Shown: in pieces, positions 1-11,446 of the stretch
How positions within the stretch are numbered: position 1 is the first letter of the stretch
Layout of the letters: the number at the start of each line of letters is the position of its first letter
From: Comamonas composti DSM 21721
GTDB lineage: Bacteria; Pseudomonadota; Gammaproteobacteria; Burkholderiales; Burkholderiaceae_C
Direction of reading: 5' to 3'
Assembly (NCBI RefSeq): GCF_000429845.1
Contig: NZ_AUCQ01000001.1
Span: 1-64,000, forward strand
DNA: 64,000 bases
Position numbers and translations under genes: made by a program
Notes under the pieces: model-generated
Told to the model about the DNA's origin: nothing
Databases searched by the model: none
The model's input: the letters and a program-made list of their open reading frames with translations, nothing else

Positions 1-350
1 CTCGCGCATGCTGCGGACACTGCTGCAGCGCCAGGGCCACTGCGTGGGGCGCAGACGTGTGCGATCCCTGATGCAGCGCATGTGCATCGCAGCGCTGTAC
101 TGCAAGCCTCGCACCAGTGCTCGCCAGCCGCAGCACAAGGTCTACCCGTACCTGCTGCGCCATAAGCCTGTGACCCACTCCAATCAAGTGTGGGCCATGG
201 ACATCACCTACGTGCGCATGCACAAAGGGTGGGTGTATCTGTGTGCCGTGGTGGACTGGTACAGCCGCAAGGTGCTGGCCTGGCGGCTGTCCAACACCAT
301 GGATGTGCAGTTTTGCATTGAGACTGTGCAAGAGGCCATCGCCCGCTGGA
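1..350 (+). pseudogene. IS3-family transposase OrfB fragment, broken at both ends
   Basis: This is a piece of an IS3-group DDE transposase (OrfB). The reading frame is open at the window edge. It carries the IS3 helix-turn-helix tail (a GRRRVRSLMQRM stretch), the linker with HKVYPYLLR, and the start of the integrase core with WAMDITYV, which holds the first catalytic Asp, then VVDWYSRKV and LSNTMD. The second Asp and the Glu are missing because homology stops near position 350, where an IS256-like terminal sequence begins. The frame then meets a TAG at 395-397. It is a dead remnant. The 5' part lies outside the window, so its original length cannot be judged. Confidence 0.85.
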
Positions 351-432
351 GAGCGTACAGAATTTTGTGTAAACGGACAATCCATCGCAGGCTATAGCCT
401 GCTTGTCCGCAAACACAATTTTGTACACCCTC
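351..432. mobile_element. Miniature IS256-type remnant with paired inverted ends
   Basis: Positions 351-377 (starting GAGCGTACAGAATTTTGTGT) and 405-432 (complement starting GAGGGTGTACAAAATTGTGT) are imperfect inverted copies resembling the ends of IS256-family elements. They are only about 27 bases apart. The middle holds a perfect 16-base palindrome at 387-402 (GCAGGCTATAGCCTGC), so the whole segment can fold into one long hairpin. A related end, with TTTTTGTGTAAACGGGTC, occurs near 32490 beside an IS256 transposase. No target-site duplication is visible. It is either an IS256 that lost its body or a MITE-like derivative; it interrupts the IS3 orfB. Confidence 0.55.
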
Positions 433-750
433 GTTCCGTGTAATGCTTAACCAGCCTAAAACACGGAATTTCTGCCCCTCTGAATGACTATATAGGTCGA
501 AAACAGCCAGTCCGCTACATCCCAACAATCACCAGACACCAGTTGACTCATACCTTCCAGCTGTACCGAGCCCATACTTCGGTACAGCAAAAGTACACAC
601 ATCAGTTTTCACAGCTTTCGCTAAAATACGATAAGCAACTGATTTAAAACTACTTTTCCCTACCCCAAGCTACGCTCGGTTTCGTACCACTTCCCTGAAA
701 CGACACCTTAAATCGCCAACTCCTAAACACCTCGCGGTCGCACGATGAAC
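433..750. other. Gene-free stretch with one perfect hairpin
   Basis: I see no credible gene in these 318 bases, which are more AT-rich than the surroundings. The one clear structure is a perfect 10-bp stem, GCTGTACCGA at 560-569 pairing with TCGGTACAGC at 579-588. It has no T-run on either side, so it is not an obvious intrinsic terminator. The stretch is probably debris left between the IS remnant and the end of clpA. Confidence 0.5.
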
Positions 751-780
751 AAAAGAAAAGCCGGCAAAAAACCGGCTTTT
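751..780 (-). terminator. Intrinsic terminator of clpA
   Basis: AAAAGCCGG at 756-764 pairs with CCGGCTTTT at 772-780. Read on the minus strand the hairpin is followed by CTTTTCTTTT, about 20 bases beyond the clpA stop codon. This is a textbook rho-independent terminator. Confidence 0.85.
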
Positions 781-801
781 CCTGGGCTTGGTTCAAGAGG
801 C

Positions 802-3135
<2,334 letters not shown>

Positions 3136-3198
3136 TGGGGACTCCTTTGTGCTTGCTTGCGATTATTGACTGCAACCATAGGTCGGGGCGGATCGGAT

Positions 3199-3558
3199 TT
3201 ATTCAACAGGTTCGGCCAGGGCCTGCAACGGGTGGCCCGCCTTTTGCGCGGCCTGCAATACCTGCTCCACCTTGGAGGCTGCCACGTCGCGCGAATAAAC
3301 GCCGCAGACGCCCCGCCCGTCGAGATGGATTTTGAGCATGATCTGGGTCGCGGTTTCCCGGTCCTTTCCGAAAAACTCCTGCAGCACCACGATGACAAAC
3401 TCCATGGGTGTGAAGTCGTCATTGAGCATGACGACCTGATACATCTGAGGTGGTTGCAAACGCTGGCGCCGTCTCTCCAGCACAACAGCCTCCCCGTCAT
3501 CACTGACGGGGCTCTGCCCTGGCGGGACAAGAGGAGTCTTGGGGAGTTGGGTTGCCAT
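3199..3558 (-). CDS. clpS: ATP-dependent Clp protease adaptor ClpS
   Basis: ClpS binds proteins with bulky N-terminal residues (N-end rule) and hands them to ClpA. The 119-aa product contains the family signature [14 protein letters not shown] and the helix with [21 protein letters not shown], both part of the N-degron pocket and ClpA-binding face. I start it at the ATG giving [10 protein letters not shown]; a longer reading from 3588 would add ten residues without family support. The stop lies 63 bases before clpA, so the two are probably co-transcribed. Confidence 0.95.
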   Translation of the reverse strand: MATQLPKTPLVPPGQSPVSDDGEAVVLERRRQRLQPPQMYQVVMLNDDFTPMEFVIVVLQEFFGKDRETATQIMLKIHLDGRGVCGVYSRDVAASKVEQVLQAAQKAGHPLQALAEPVE

Positions 3559-3640
3559 GCAAATCATTCTAGCCATAGGGGAACTCACTTTACCCGTCGC
3601 ATATGCGAGGTTTTCCTAGGTATTTCAAGCCCAGTCTGGA

Positions 3641-3664
3641 GCGCACCAGCGCACCAGCGCACCC
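3641..3664. repeat. Short tandem repeat, three copies of an 8-mer
   Basis: GCGCACCA, GCGCACCA, GCGCACCC in direct tandem between clpS and dnaE. It is the only notable sequence in this short gap. It could vary in copy number between strains. Confidence 0.6.
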
Positions 3665-3709
3665 GGGGCCGCATTCCTGCAGCCGGCACGCGCCGACTGC
3701 AAGGCCTTG

Positions 3710-6700
3710 TCATTCGTAGATCAGTTGCACCTGGGCGCTGCCGGCCTGGGCATACCAGGCGGCCAGGGCAGCATCGCTGGGGTAGAAGCGGCTGTTATCG
3801 CCCAGGGCCAGCTCGCAGCTGGCCTGGCCGCGCTCGTCCTCGCACATCAGACCCAGCCGGATTCTGAGCCCTCTTTGCACGAGGCCGTGCTCGCCCTCTT
3901 CCTGCACCGCAGGGAACTGGCGCAGCAGGTCGCCGACATCGGGCAGTTGCTGCATGTCCTGGGCGCTGACCTGCAGATAGCGCGCAAAGCGGCAGCGCGC
4001 ATCGGCCAGGTTCTGGATCTGCTGCACCTTCATGCGCAGGCCTCCGCTGAAGTGATCCAGCTGCAGGCGGCCGGTGACGATGACGAACTCATCGTCCTTG
4101 AGCAGTTCGCGCCAGGTGTTGAGCCCGGCTTCGTCCACCGAGGCTTCGATCACGCCCGACTTGTCGTCTATCTTGAACAGGCCCAGGCGTCCGCGCTGGC
4201 CGTTGATGGAGCGAAAGTCGCTGATGATGCCGGCCAGGGTCTGGCTCTCGCGGCTGTCGCGCAGCTCGGCCAGCGGTGTGCGCACAAAGCGGCGCACCTC
4301 CTGCTCGACCTCGTCGAACAGATGGCCCGACAGGTAAAAGCCCACGGCGGTCTTCTCCTGCGTGAGCCTTTCCTTCACGCCCCAGGGCAGGGCATTCGCC
4401 AGTGGCGGCTCCTGGGTGCTGGAGCCCAGGACATCCTCGCCCATCATGTCGAACAGGCCGCCCTGATTGGCATTGGCCAGGGTGTTGTTCGCGAACTCGA
4501 AAGCCGTGTCGGTGGAGGCCAGCAAGGCTGCGCGGTTGAGCTCGATGGCATCGAAGGCGCCAGCCTTGATCAAGGCCTCCAGCGTGCGCTTGTTCAGGCG
4601 TGAGCGGTCCACGCGCACGCAAAAGTCGAACAGGCTTTTGAAGGGCCCGCTCTCATGGCCGCGCGGCCCCGCGCCCTTGCCTTCGCGCGCCGCGACGATG
4701 GCCTCGATCGCGGCCTGGCCCGTGCCCTTGATGGCGCCCAGGCCGTAGCGGATCATCCGGTCGGTCACGGGCTCGAAACGGTAGCGGCCACGGTTCACGT
4801 CCGGCGGCTCGAACTCCATGCCCATCTTGAGGGCATCCTCATACAGCACCTTGAGCTTGTCGGTGTTGTCCATTTCCACGGTCATGTTGCCGCAGAAGAA
4901 CTCGGCCGTGTAATGCACCTTGAGCCAGCCCGTGTGGTAGGCCAGCAGCGAGTAGGCGGCCGCGTGGGATTTGTTGAAGCCGTAGCCCGCGAACTTCTCC
5001 ATGAGGTCGAAGACCTCGTCGGCCTTGACCTGGTCGAGCCCGTTCTTGGCCGCGCCTTCACGGAACAGCAGCCGGTGCTGGGCCATTTCCTCGGGTTTTT
5101 TCTTGCCCATGGCGCGGCGCAGCAGGTCGGCGCCGCCCAGCGAGTAGCCGCCCAGCACCTGGGCGGTCTGCATGACCTGTTCCTGATAGACCATGATGCC
5201 GTAGGTCTCGGCCAGCACCTTCTCCACCAGCGGATGCGGATACTCGACGACCTCGCGCCCGTGCTTGCGTGCCACAAAGCTCGGGATCAGGTCCATGGGG
5301 CCGGGCCGGTACAGGGCGTTGAGCGCGATCAGGTCCTCCAGGCGCGACGGCATGGCGTCGCGCAGCATGCCCTGCATGCCCCGGCTTTCAAACTGGAACA
5401 CGGCCTCGGTCTTGCCTTCGGAGAACAGCTTGTAGGTGCGTGCATCGTCGAGCGGAATGTTCTCGAACGCGAAGTTTTCCTGGCCCTTGTGGCGCTTGAT
5501 GATGAACTCGCGCGCGATCTCCAGGATGGTCAGCGTGGCCAGGCCCAGAAAGTCGAACTTGACCAGGCCCACGGCCTCCACGTCGTCCTTGTCGTACATG
5601 GCCACCGCAGAGTCGCTGCCCGGCTGCTGGTAGAGCGGGCAGAAATCCGCGAGCTTGCCCGGGGCGATCACCACGCCGCCCGCGTGCATGCCGATGTTGC
5701 GCGTCATGCCCTCGAGCTTTTGCGCCATCTCGATCAGGGTCTTGACGTCCTCTTCCTTCTCTATGCGCTCGGCCAGCAGGGGCTCGGCTTCGATCGCATA
5801 GGTGTACTTGTCGCCCTCCTTCTTGGGATTGGGCGGGTATTTGAGCGTGACGTTCAGCCCCGGCTTGTTGGGAATGAGCTTGGAGATGCCGTCGCAGAAG
5901 TTGTAGCTCATGTCCAGCACCCGGCCCACGTCGCGGATGGCCGCGCGCGCAGCCATGGTGCCGAAGGTCGCGATCTGGCTCACGGCATCGCGCCCGTAGA
6001 GCTGCTTCACATAGTCGATCACGCGGTCGCGGTTGGCCTGGCAGAAGTCCACGTCGAAGTCGGGCATGGACACGCGCTCGGGGTTCAGAAAGCGCTCGAA
6101 CAGCAGGTTGTATTCCAGCGGGTCCAGGTCGGTGATCTTGAGCACATAGGCCACGAGCGAACCCGCGCCCGAGCCCCGGCCCGGGCCCACGGGGCAGCCG
6201 TTTTGCTTGGCCCACTTGATGAAGTCGCCCACGATGAGGAAGTAGCCGGGAAAGCCCATGTTCAAGATGGTGCCGATCTCGAACTCCAGGCGCTCCACAT
6301 AGCGCGGCCGCTGGGCCTCGCGCTTGGCAGGGTCGGGATAGAGGTGGGCCAGGCGCTCCTCCAGCCCCTTGAAGGACTCGTTGCGGAAGAACTCGTCCAT
6401 GGTCATGCCCTCGGGCACGGGGAAGTTGGGCAGCTGGGGCTTGCCCAGCACCAGGGTCAGGCTGCAGCGGCGCGCGATCTCCACGGTGTTCGCGATCGCG
6501 CTGGGAATGTCGGCAAACAGCTGCTCCATCTGCGCGGCGGTCTTGAAGTGCTGCTGGCGCGTGAAGCGGCGCACGCGCTTTTGGTTGCCCAGGATCTCGC
6601 CTTCGGCAATGCACACGCGCGCTTCATGGGATTCGTAGTCGTCGGGGCCGAAGAACTGCAGAGGGTGGGTGGCAACCACGGGCAGGTTCAGGCGCTCGGC

Positions 6701-7258
6701 CAGCCGCACGGCGGCCAGCACATGGGATTCGTCATCGCTGCGGCCTGCGCGCTGCAGCTCGATGAAAAAGCGGTGCGGGAACATGCGCGCCAGGCGCTGG
6801 GCCATGGCTGCGGCGCCGGCCTCGTCGCCGCGCACCAGGGCCTGGCCCACGGGGCCGGCCTGGGCGCCCGAGAGCACGATCAGCCCCTGGCCCAGCTCCT
6901 CCAGCCAGGCCCAGGTGTGCACGGCCTGGGACTTGACCACGTTGCGCGTCCAGCCGCGCGCCAGCAGCTCGGCCAGGTTGTTGTAGCCCAGCTGGCTTTG
7001 CACCAGCACGATGATGCGCGAGGGCTGGGCGCCGTTCTCGCCCTCGATCTGGATCTCGGCCCCCAGCACGGGCTTGACGCCCTTGGCCCGGCCTTCACGG
7101 TAGAACTTGATGCCACCGAACAGGTTGTTGTAATCGGTGATGGCCATGGCCACCTGCCCATCCTCGGCAGCGGCCTTGACGATGGCATTGATGCGGTTGG
7201 TTCCGTCTACGACGGAAAATTCGGTGTGCAGGCGCAAATGGACAAACATGGGCGCCAT
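3710..7258 (-). CDS. dnaE: DNA polymerase III subunit alpha
   Basis: This is the replicative polymerase catalytic subunit. The 1182-aa protein starts with the PHP domain (FVHLRLHTEFSVVDG), followed by the polymerase core with PDFDVDF, which carries two of the catalytic aspartates, and GPGRGSGAGSLVAY. The HhH motif and OB-fold follow, and the C-terminal region is expected to bind the tau subunit. Length and order match DnaE1 rather than PolC or ImuC-type DnaE2. Start choice: the ATG at 7258 gives MAPMFVHLRLH; the second ATG, three codons in, is equally compatible. The gene stands alone, divergent from bamD. Confidence 0.97.
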   Translation of the reverse strand: MAPMFVHLRLHTEFSVVDGTNRINAIVKAAAEDGQVAMAITDYNNLFGGIKFYREGRAKGVKPVLGAEIQIEGENGAQPSRIIVLVQSQLGYNNLAELLARGWTRNVVKSQAVHTWAWLEELGQGLIVLSGAQAGPVGQALVRGDEAGAAAMAQRLARMFPHRFFIELQRAGRSDDESHVLAAVRLAERLNLPVVATHPLQFFGPDDYESHEARVCIAEGEILGNQKRVRRFTRQQHFKTAAQMEQLFADIPSAIANTVEIARRCSLTLVLGKPQLPNFPVPEGMTMDEFFRNESFKGLEERLAHLYPDPAKREAQRPRYVERLEFEIGTILNMGFPGYFLIVGDFIKWAKQNGCPVGPGRGSGAGSLVAYVLKITDLDPLEYNLLFERFLNPERVSMPDFDVDFCQANRDRVIDYVKQLYGRDAVSQIATFGTMAARAAIRDVGRVLDMSYNFCDGISKLIPNKPGLNVTLKYPPNPKKEGDKYTYAIEAEPLLAERIEKEEDVKTLIEMAQKLEGMTRNIGMHAGGVVIAPGKLADFCPLYQQPGSDSAVAMYDKDDVEAVGLVKFDFLGLATLTILEIAREFIIKRHKGQENFAFENIPLDDARTYKLFSEGKTEAVFQFESRGMQGMLRDAMPSRLEDLIALNALYRPGPMDLIPSFVARKHGREVVEYPHPLVEKVLAETYGIMVYQEQVMQTAQVLGGYSLGGADLLRRAMGKKKPEEMAQHRLLFREGAAKNGLDQVKADEVFDLMEKFAGYGFNKSHAAAYSLLAYHTGWLKVHYTAEFFCGNMTVEMDNTDKLKVLYEDALKMGMEFEPPDVNRGRYRFEPVTDRMIRYGLGAIKGTGQAAIEAIVAAREGKGAGPRGHESGPFKSLFDFCVRVDRSRLNKRTLEALIKAGAFDAIELNRAALLASTDTAFEFANNTLANANQGGLFDMMGEDVLGSSTQEPPLANALPWGVKERLTQEKTAVGFYLSGHLFDEVEQEVRRFVRTPLAELRDSRESQTLAGIISDFRSINGQRGRLGLFKIDDKSGVIEASVDEAGLNTWRELLKDDEFVIVTGRLQLDHFSGGLRMKVQQIQNLADARCRFARYLQVSAQDMQQLPDVGDLLRQFPAVQEEGEHGLVQRGLRIRLGLMCEDERGQASCELALGDNSRFYPSDAALAAWYAQAGSAQVQLIYE

Positions 7259-7449
7259 TGTAGAAAGCCGCAGGCCACCCCCGCCGCGATCGCCGGCAAA
7301 ACCTGCGCGCCCGGGGCCTGGTCCGGCGCCAAGCCCTGGCCGTTACAATGCCTTTTCGAGGTTGCGGGAGAATTGCCCGCCTTGCCGCCGTTGCGCATCC
7401 TGCCGCAACTGGCTCACATTCATCGCCTTTGATTGCCAACTCGTCCACC

Positions 7450-8247
7450 ATGCAGCGTTCCTTCCTGTCCATCGCTTCCGCCTTGCTTGCCGCAGGCGTC
7501 ATGACAGCCTGCTCCAGCACCAAAGATGACCCTACGGCCAAGTGGACGCCCGAGCGCATCTACACCGAGGCCCGCGACGAAGCCCAGTCCGGCGCCTATG
7601 ACAAGGCCGTGCCGCTGTTCGAAAAGCTCGAGGGCCGCGCCGCCGGCACGCCCCTGGCCCAGCAGGCCCAGCTCGAAAAGGCCTATGCCCAGTACAAGGC
7701 CGGGGACAAGGTCCAGGCCGTGGCCACGCTGGACCGCTTCATGAAGCTGCACCCGGCCAGCCCGGCCATGGACTATGCGCTCTACCTCAAGGGCCTGGTC
7801 AACTTCAACGACAACCTGGGCATGTTCGCCTGGCTGTCGCGCCAGGATCTGTCCGAGCGCGACCAGAAGGCCGCCAAGGATTCGTTCGAGACCTTCCGCG
7901 AGGTGGTCACGCGCTTTCCCGAATCCAAGTACGCCGAGGATTCGCGCCAGCGCATGCTCTACATCGTGAACTCGCTGGCCCAGTACGAGGTGCACGTGGC
8001 GCGCTACTACCACAGCCGTGGCGCCCATGTGGCGGCCATTGCGCGCGCCCAGGTCGCGATCCGCGACTACCCCGGCGTGCCCGCAGTGCGCGATGCCATG
8101 GAAGTCCTGGTCAAGTCCTACGACGCCCTGGGCATGACCCAGCTGCGCGACGACGCCCAGCGCGTGCTGACCGCCACCTATGGCGACGGCAAGACCCCGC
8201 CGGACGGCGATGCCCAGAAGTCCAAGTCCTGGTGGCAGCTCTGGTAA
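7450..8247 (+). CDS. bamD: Outer membrane assembly lipoprotein BamD (ComL)
   Basis: BamD is an essential lipoprotein of the BAM complex, which folds beta-barrel proteins into the outer membrane. The 265-aa product has a lipoprotein signal peptide ending in VMTAC (Cys about residue 21). TPR repeats follow, including the YDKAVPLFEKLEGRAAG, QLEKAYAQYKAGD and LAQYEVHVARYYHSRGAHVAA helices. I start at the ATG in CACCATGCAGCG, because earlier in-frame starts would bury the signal peptide. It is monocistronic and ends in a shared palindromic terminator facing dinG. Confidence 0.95.
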   Translation: MQRSFLSIASALLAAGVMTACSSTKDDPTAKWTPERIYTEARDEAQSGAYDKAVPLFEKLEGRAAGTPLAQQAQLEKAYAQYKAGDKVQAVATLDRFMKLHPASPAMDYALYLKGLVNFNDNLGMFAWLSRQDLSERDQKAAKDSFETFREVVTRFPESKYAEDSRQRMLYIVNSLAQYEVHVARYYHSRGAHVAAIARAQVAIRDYPGVPAVRDAMEVLVKSYDALGMTQLRDDAQRVLTATYGDGKTPPDGDAQKSKSWWQLW

Positions 8248-8260
8248 GACCTACTCTTTA

Positions 8261-8352
8261 AAAAAGTGAGCTGCCAGCGCTTGCTACAGCTTGGTTTCAG
8301 ACGGTTTATGCACTGAAATCCATTGCTGGCAAGCGCTGGCAGCTCTTTTTTT
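8261..8352. terminator. Palindromic repeat acting as bidirectional terminator (bamD/dinG)
   Basis: Perfect 17-bp arms: GAGCTGCCAGCGCTTGC at 8268-8284 and its complement at 8329-8345, flanked by an A-run and a T-run. A nested TTTCAG/CTGAAA stem lies between the arms. It sits between converging genes and would terminate both. Related elements lie at 11343-11416, 37430-37528 and 54118-54205. Confidence 0.75.
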
Positions 8353-8354
8353 GT

Positions 8355-10358
8355 TCAGTCTGCGCCGCAGCAGCCGTTTTTGAGCGCCTCCAGCGCCTCG
8401 TCGAAGGCCTCGCGCGTCGCAAGCTCGCGCATCGGCGGCAGCGCCTGCCTGAGCCTGCGGCCATAGGCCTTGGCCTGCAGGCGCGCATCGCAGATCACGA
8501 GCAGCCCCTGGTCGGTCTCGCTGCGTATGAGCCGACCCGCGCCCTGCCTGAGCGCCATCGCAGCCTCGGGCAGCAGGTAATCGGCAAAGGCCTGGCGGCC
8601 CAGACCTTCGAGCTGGCGCGAGCGCGCCTCGACCAGCGGGTCATCGGGCGGGGGAAACGGCAGCTTGTCGAGCACCAGCAACTGCAGGCTGTCGCCGGGC
8701 AGATCCACGCCCTCCCAGAACGAGGCCGAGGCCACGAGAATGCAGCCGCGCTGCCCGGCCCGGCCCGCCTGCTCGAAGCGCTCGATCAAGGCCAGCTTGG
8801 GCGCATCGCCCTGCTCCAGCACATCGATCTCGGCAAACAGCCCCAGGGCCTGGCGCAATTCGCGGGTGATGGCGTGCATGGCGCGCAGCGTGGTGGTCAA
8901 CACCAGGGTGCGTCCGCCCAGCCGGCCCGCGGCCTGCTCCACCAGACGCGCGACCTGCAGGCTGTGCTCGGCGCTGCCGGCGGCCGCAAACGGCTGGGGC
9001 ACGTAAAGCCCGGCCTGCTGCGCGTAGTCGAAGGGACTTTCCACGCTCAGCACGCGGGCATCGCCCAGGCCGCAGGGCTCGGTGAACCAGGACAGGCGCT
9101 CGTCATCGCCGAGCGTGGCCGAGGTGAAGATCCAGGCCCTGGGCTGCTGGCCGCCGCCTTCCATGAGCCTGTCGCGCAGAATCCGGCCAATGGTCAGCGG
9201 CGACTCCAGCATGCGCAGCTGCTGCGCGCCCGGCTCCAGCCAGCGCACGCTGTCTTCGGCCGCCGGCCTCGCAAAGGTGGCCAGGCGCTCGTAAAGCCCG
9301 GCTCCGCGCTCGTAGAGCCTGGCCAGCTCGGCACTGGTCTGGGCCTGGGCCAGGGCTGTCAGCGCCGCACGCAGGCTCTGGCCCAGGCCCAGCATGGCCT
9401 GGCGCCAGGGCGCAGGCTGCAGGCCCTGGGGCGTCACGCCCTGCCAGGGCAGGCGCCCTGCAGCGGGCGCCTGCCCTGCGGCCAGCCGCAGATCGCGCAC
9501 GCCCTGCTCCACCTGCGCGCACAGCACCAGCCAGTCAGCCAGGCCGCGCGCATCGGCCTGGGCCGTGCGCAGCAGATCACGCACAAAACCCGTGAGCTGG
9601 TGAGCCGTCAGGGTCTGGCCCGCGAATTGCACGCCCGTGTCGTTGAGTTGGTGGGCTTCATCGACCACGACGACGCCCGCACCGGGCAGCAACTGGTCCA
9701 CACCCGATTCGCGCAACTCCAGGTCGGCAAACATCAGGTGGTGGTTGATGACCACGATGTCGGCCTCCAGCGCCTGGGCGCGCGCGGTGTTCACATGGCA
9801 GGACTTCCAGTGCGCGCACTCCGAGCCCAGGCAGTTGTCACGCGTGGAAGTGACCAGGGGCACGACGGGCGAGCGCTCGTCGAGCTGGGGCAGCTCGCCC
9901 AGATCACCGGTGCGCGTGGCCTGGGCCCAGCGCTGGACCACGGCCACGCTGCGCAGCACCTGGGGATCCTGCGGGCCGGCGCGGCCCTGGAGCACGCGCT
10001 CCAGGCGCTCCAGGCACAGATAGGCGCTGCGCCCCTTGAGCCTGGCCATGCGCAGCGGCAGGCCCAGGGCCGAGACCAGGCGCGGCAGATCGCGCGCGAA
10101 CAGCTGGTCCTGCAAGGCCCGCGTGGCCGTGGACACCAGGATGCGCTGGCCGCTGAGCAGCGCAGGCACCAGGTAGGCATAGGTCTTGCCCACGCCCGTG
10201 CCGGCCTGCACGACCAGGGTCTGGCCCTGCTCTATGGCACAGGCCACGGCCAGGGCCATGCGGGTCTGGCCCTCGCGCGGGCGAAACTGCGCCTGGGTGC
10301 GCGACAGCAGGCCCTCGGGCGCAAAGGCCGCGTCCACGGCGGCCATCAGGGAGTCCAC
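8355..10358 (-). CDS. DinG-family ATP-dependent DNA helicase
   Basis: Superfamily 2 iron-sulfur helicase of the XPD/DinG type, which unwinds 5'-3' and resolves R-loops and repair intermediates. Visible motifs: QAGTGVGKTYAYL (Walker A), VVVDEAHQL (DEAH box) and AGRLIRS near the end (motif VI). The Fe-S cysteines sit in SAYLCLERL and NCLGSECAHWKSC. The minus-strand frame is open back to 10874, but that extra part overlaps the opposing phosphatase gene and has no family resemblance. I therefore start at the GTG giving VDSLMAAVDAAFAPEG (ATG at 10346 is the alternative). About 667 aa, normal for the family. Confidence 0.88.
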   Translation of the reverse strand: MDSLMAAVDAAFAPEGLLSRTQAQFRPREGQTRMALAVACAIEQGQTLVVQAGTGVGKTYAYLVPALLSGQRILVSTATRALQDQLFARDLPRLVSALGLPLRMARLKGRSAYLCLERLERVLQGRAGPQDPQVLRSVAVVQRWAQATRTGDLGELPQLDERSPVVPLVTSTRDNCLGSECAHWKSCHVNTARAQALEADIVVINHHLMFADLELRESGVDQLLPGAGVVVVDEAHQLNDTGVQFAGQTLTAHQLTGFVRDLLRTAQADARGLADWLVLCAQVEQGVRDLRLAAGQAPAAGRLPWQGVTPQGLQPAPWRQAMLGLGQSLRAALTALAQAQTSAELARLYERGAGLYERLATFARPAAEDSVRWLEPGAQQLRMLESPLTIGRILRDRLMEGGGQQPRAWIFTSATLGDDERLSWFTEPCGLGDARVLSVESPFDYAQQAGLYVPQPFAAAGSAEHSLQVARLVEQAAGRLGGRTLVLTTTLRAMHAITRELRQALGLFAEIDVLEQGDAPKLALIERFEQAGRAGQRGCILVASASFWEGVDLPGDSLQLLVLDKLPFPPPDDPLVEARSRQLEGLGRQAFADYLLPEAAMALRQGAGRLIRSETDQGLLVICDARLQAKAYGRRLRQALPPMRELATREAFDEALEALKNGCCGAD

Positions 10359-10511
10359 TTGAGAAAATCCGTTCAGACAGGAGGAAATGAAGACCGCTGT
10401 TCGGGTGCGGCACCCCGCATTGTCCAGCACCCGGCCACCGGCTCCGCTAATATGCGCGCACTGCAGCGGCCGGCAACGCCTGCCGCTGTCCCATTGCAAG
10501 CCCCAGAAAAG

Positions 10512-11279
10512 ATGCAGCCAGCGTACAGAATCCATGCCTCCACCGGCATACACAAGGGAGACCGCGAATACCAGCAGGACCAGGTCGTGCTGCTCAGCCA
10601 TCCGCGCGTCAAGGGCTGCCTGCTGGGCGTGGTGGCCGACGGCATGGGCGGGCGCAGCGGCGGGCGCGCGGCCTCGGACCAGGTGATGCTCACGGCGGGC
10701 CAGCTGTTCGAGCGCTTCGACCCCAGCGCCGACGATGCCCAGGCCTTTTTGCAGGCCATCGTCGAGGACGCCCACATGGTGATACGGCTCACGGCCATCT
10801 CGGCCGAGCAGGAGCCCCACAGCACGATTGCGGCCTTTGTGCTCCTGCCCCAGGGGCGCTGCCACTGGGTGCATTCAGGCGATTCGCGGATCTACCTCTT
10901 TCGCCAGGCCAGCCTCGTGCGGCGCACGCGCGATCACTCCTATGTGCAGTCCCTGGTGGACAAGGGCCAGCTCACCGAGACCCAGGCACAAAACCACCCC
11001 CAGTCCAATATCTTGCTGGGCTGCCTGGGCATGGAGCAGTCCCCGCCCTGCGAGCACCATGTGATCGACAAGCTGGTGCCGGACAGCACGCTCATGGCCT
11101 GCAGTGACGGCATCTGGCACTACTTCACCGATGACGAGCTGGGCCTGGTCCTGAACGCGCTGACGCCGCGCGAGGCCACGGAGTTCCTGATCAACAAGGC
11201 GCGCGAGCGCGCAGGCGGCCATGGCGACAATCTGTCTCTGGTGGTGCTCAAGCTGGAGAGCCCGGCCTCGGACAGCTGA
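10512..11279 (+). CDS. PP2C-family serine/threonine protein phosphatase
   Basis: Metal-dependent phosphatase of the PPM/PP2C fold. The 255-aa product shows the fold's acidic motifs: GDREYQQDQV near the N terminus, VVADGMGGRSGG (the DGMGG motif), VHSGDSRIYLF (GDSR), MACSDGIW and GDNLSLVVL at the end. All are metal ligands or core positions, so it should be active. There is no membrane segment or fused kinase, and no kinase gene is adjacent, so the partner is unknown. Its start region is divergent from the helicase gene. Confidence 0.9.
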   Translation: MQPAYRIHASTGIHKGDREYQQDQVVLLSHPRVKGCLLGVVADGMGGRSGGRAASDQVMLTAGQLFERFDPSADDAQAFLQAIVEDAHMVIRLTAISAEQEPHSTIAAFVLLPQGRCHWVHSGDSRIYLFRQASLVRRTRDHSYVQSLVDKGQLTETQAQNHPQSNILLGCLGMEQSPPCEHHVIDKLVPDSTLMACSDGIWHYFTDDELGLVLNALTPREATEFLINKARERAGGHGDNLSLVVLKLESPASDS

Positions 11280-11297
11280 GAACGTGTTTACGATCTG
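11279..11297 (+). repeat. Copy of the AGAACGTGTTTACGATCT dispersed element (one end)
   Basis: The element end begins on the last base of the phosphatase stop codon (TGA-GAACGTGTTTACGATCT), exactly as at 46708-46728 after the ZIP gene. Only one end is recognisable here. Confidence 0.6.
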
Positions 11298-11342
11298 AGT
11301 GCGCGATGCCGCGCGCAAGAAGATTGCGCTATCAAAATCAGT

Positions 11343-11416
11343 GCTGCCAGCGCTTGCCTCATCTGGATTTAAGGACTATCAAGACCTTAAACCCATACAG
11401 GACAAGCGCTGGCAGC
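11343..11416. terminator. Palindromic repeat between converging genes
   Basis: GCTGCCAGCGCTTG at 11343-11356 and its exact complement at 11403-11416, with an inner TTTAAGG/CCTTAAA stem. Same family as 8261-8352. It lies between the phosphatase (plus) and the coiled-coil gene (minus), so it probably terminates both. Confidence 0.65.
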
Positions 11417-11446
11417 TATGAAGTTTGAATTCTCAGTCCACCTCGG

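Noticed and set aside
10359-10874. N-terminal extension of the helicase frame (172 codons)
   Set aside because: It lies opposite the PP2C coding region, has no helicase character and is better explained as an antisense shadow.
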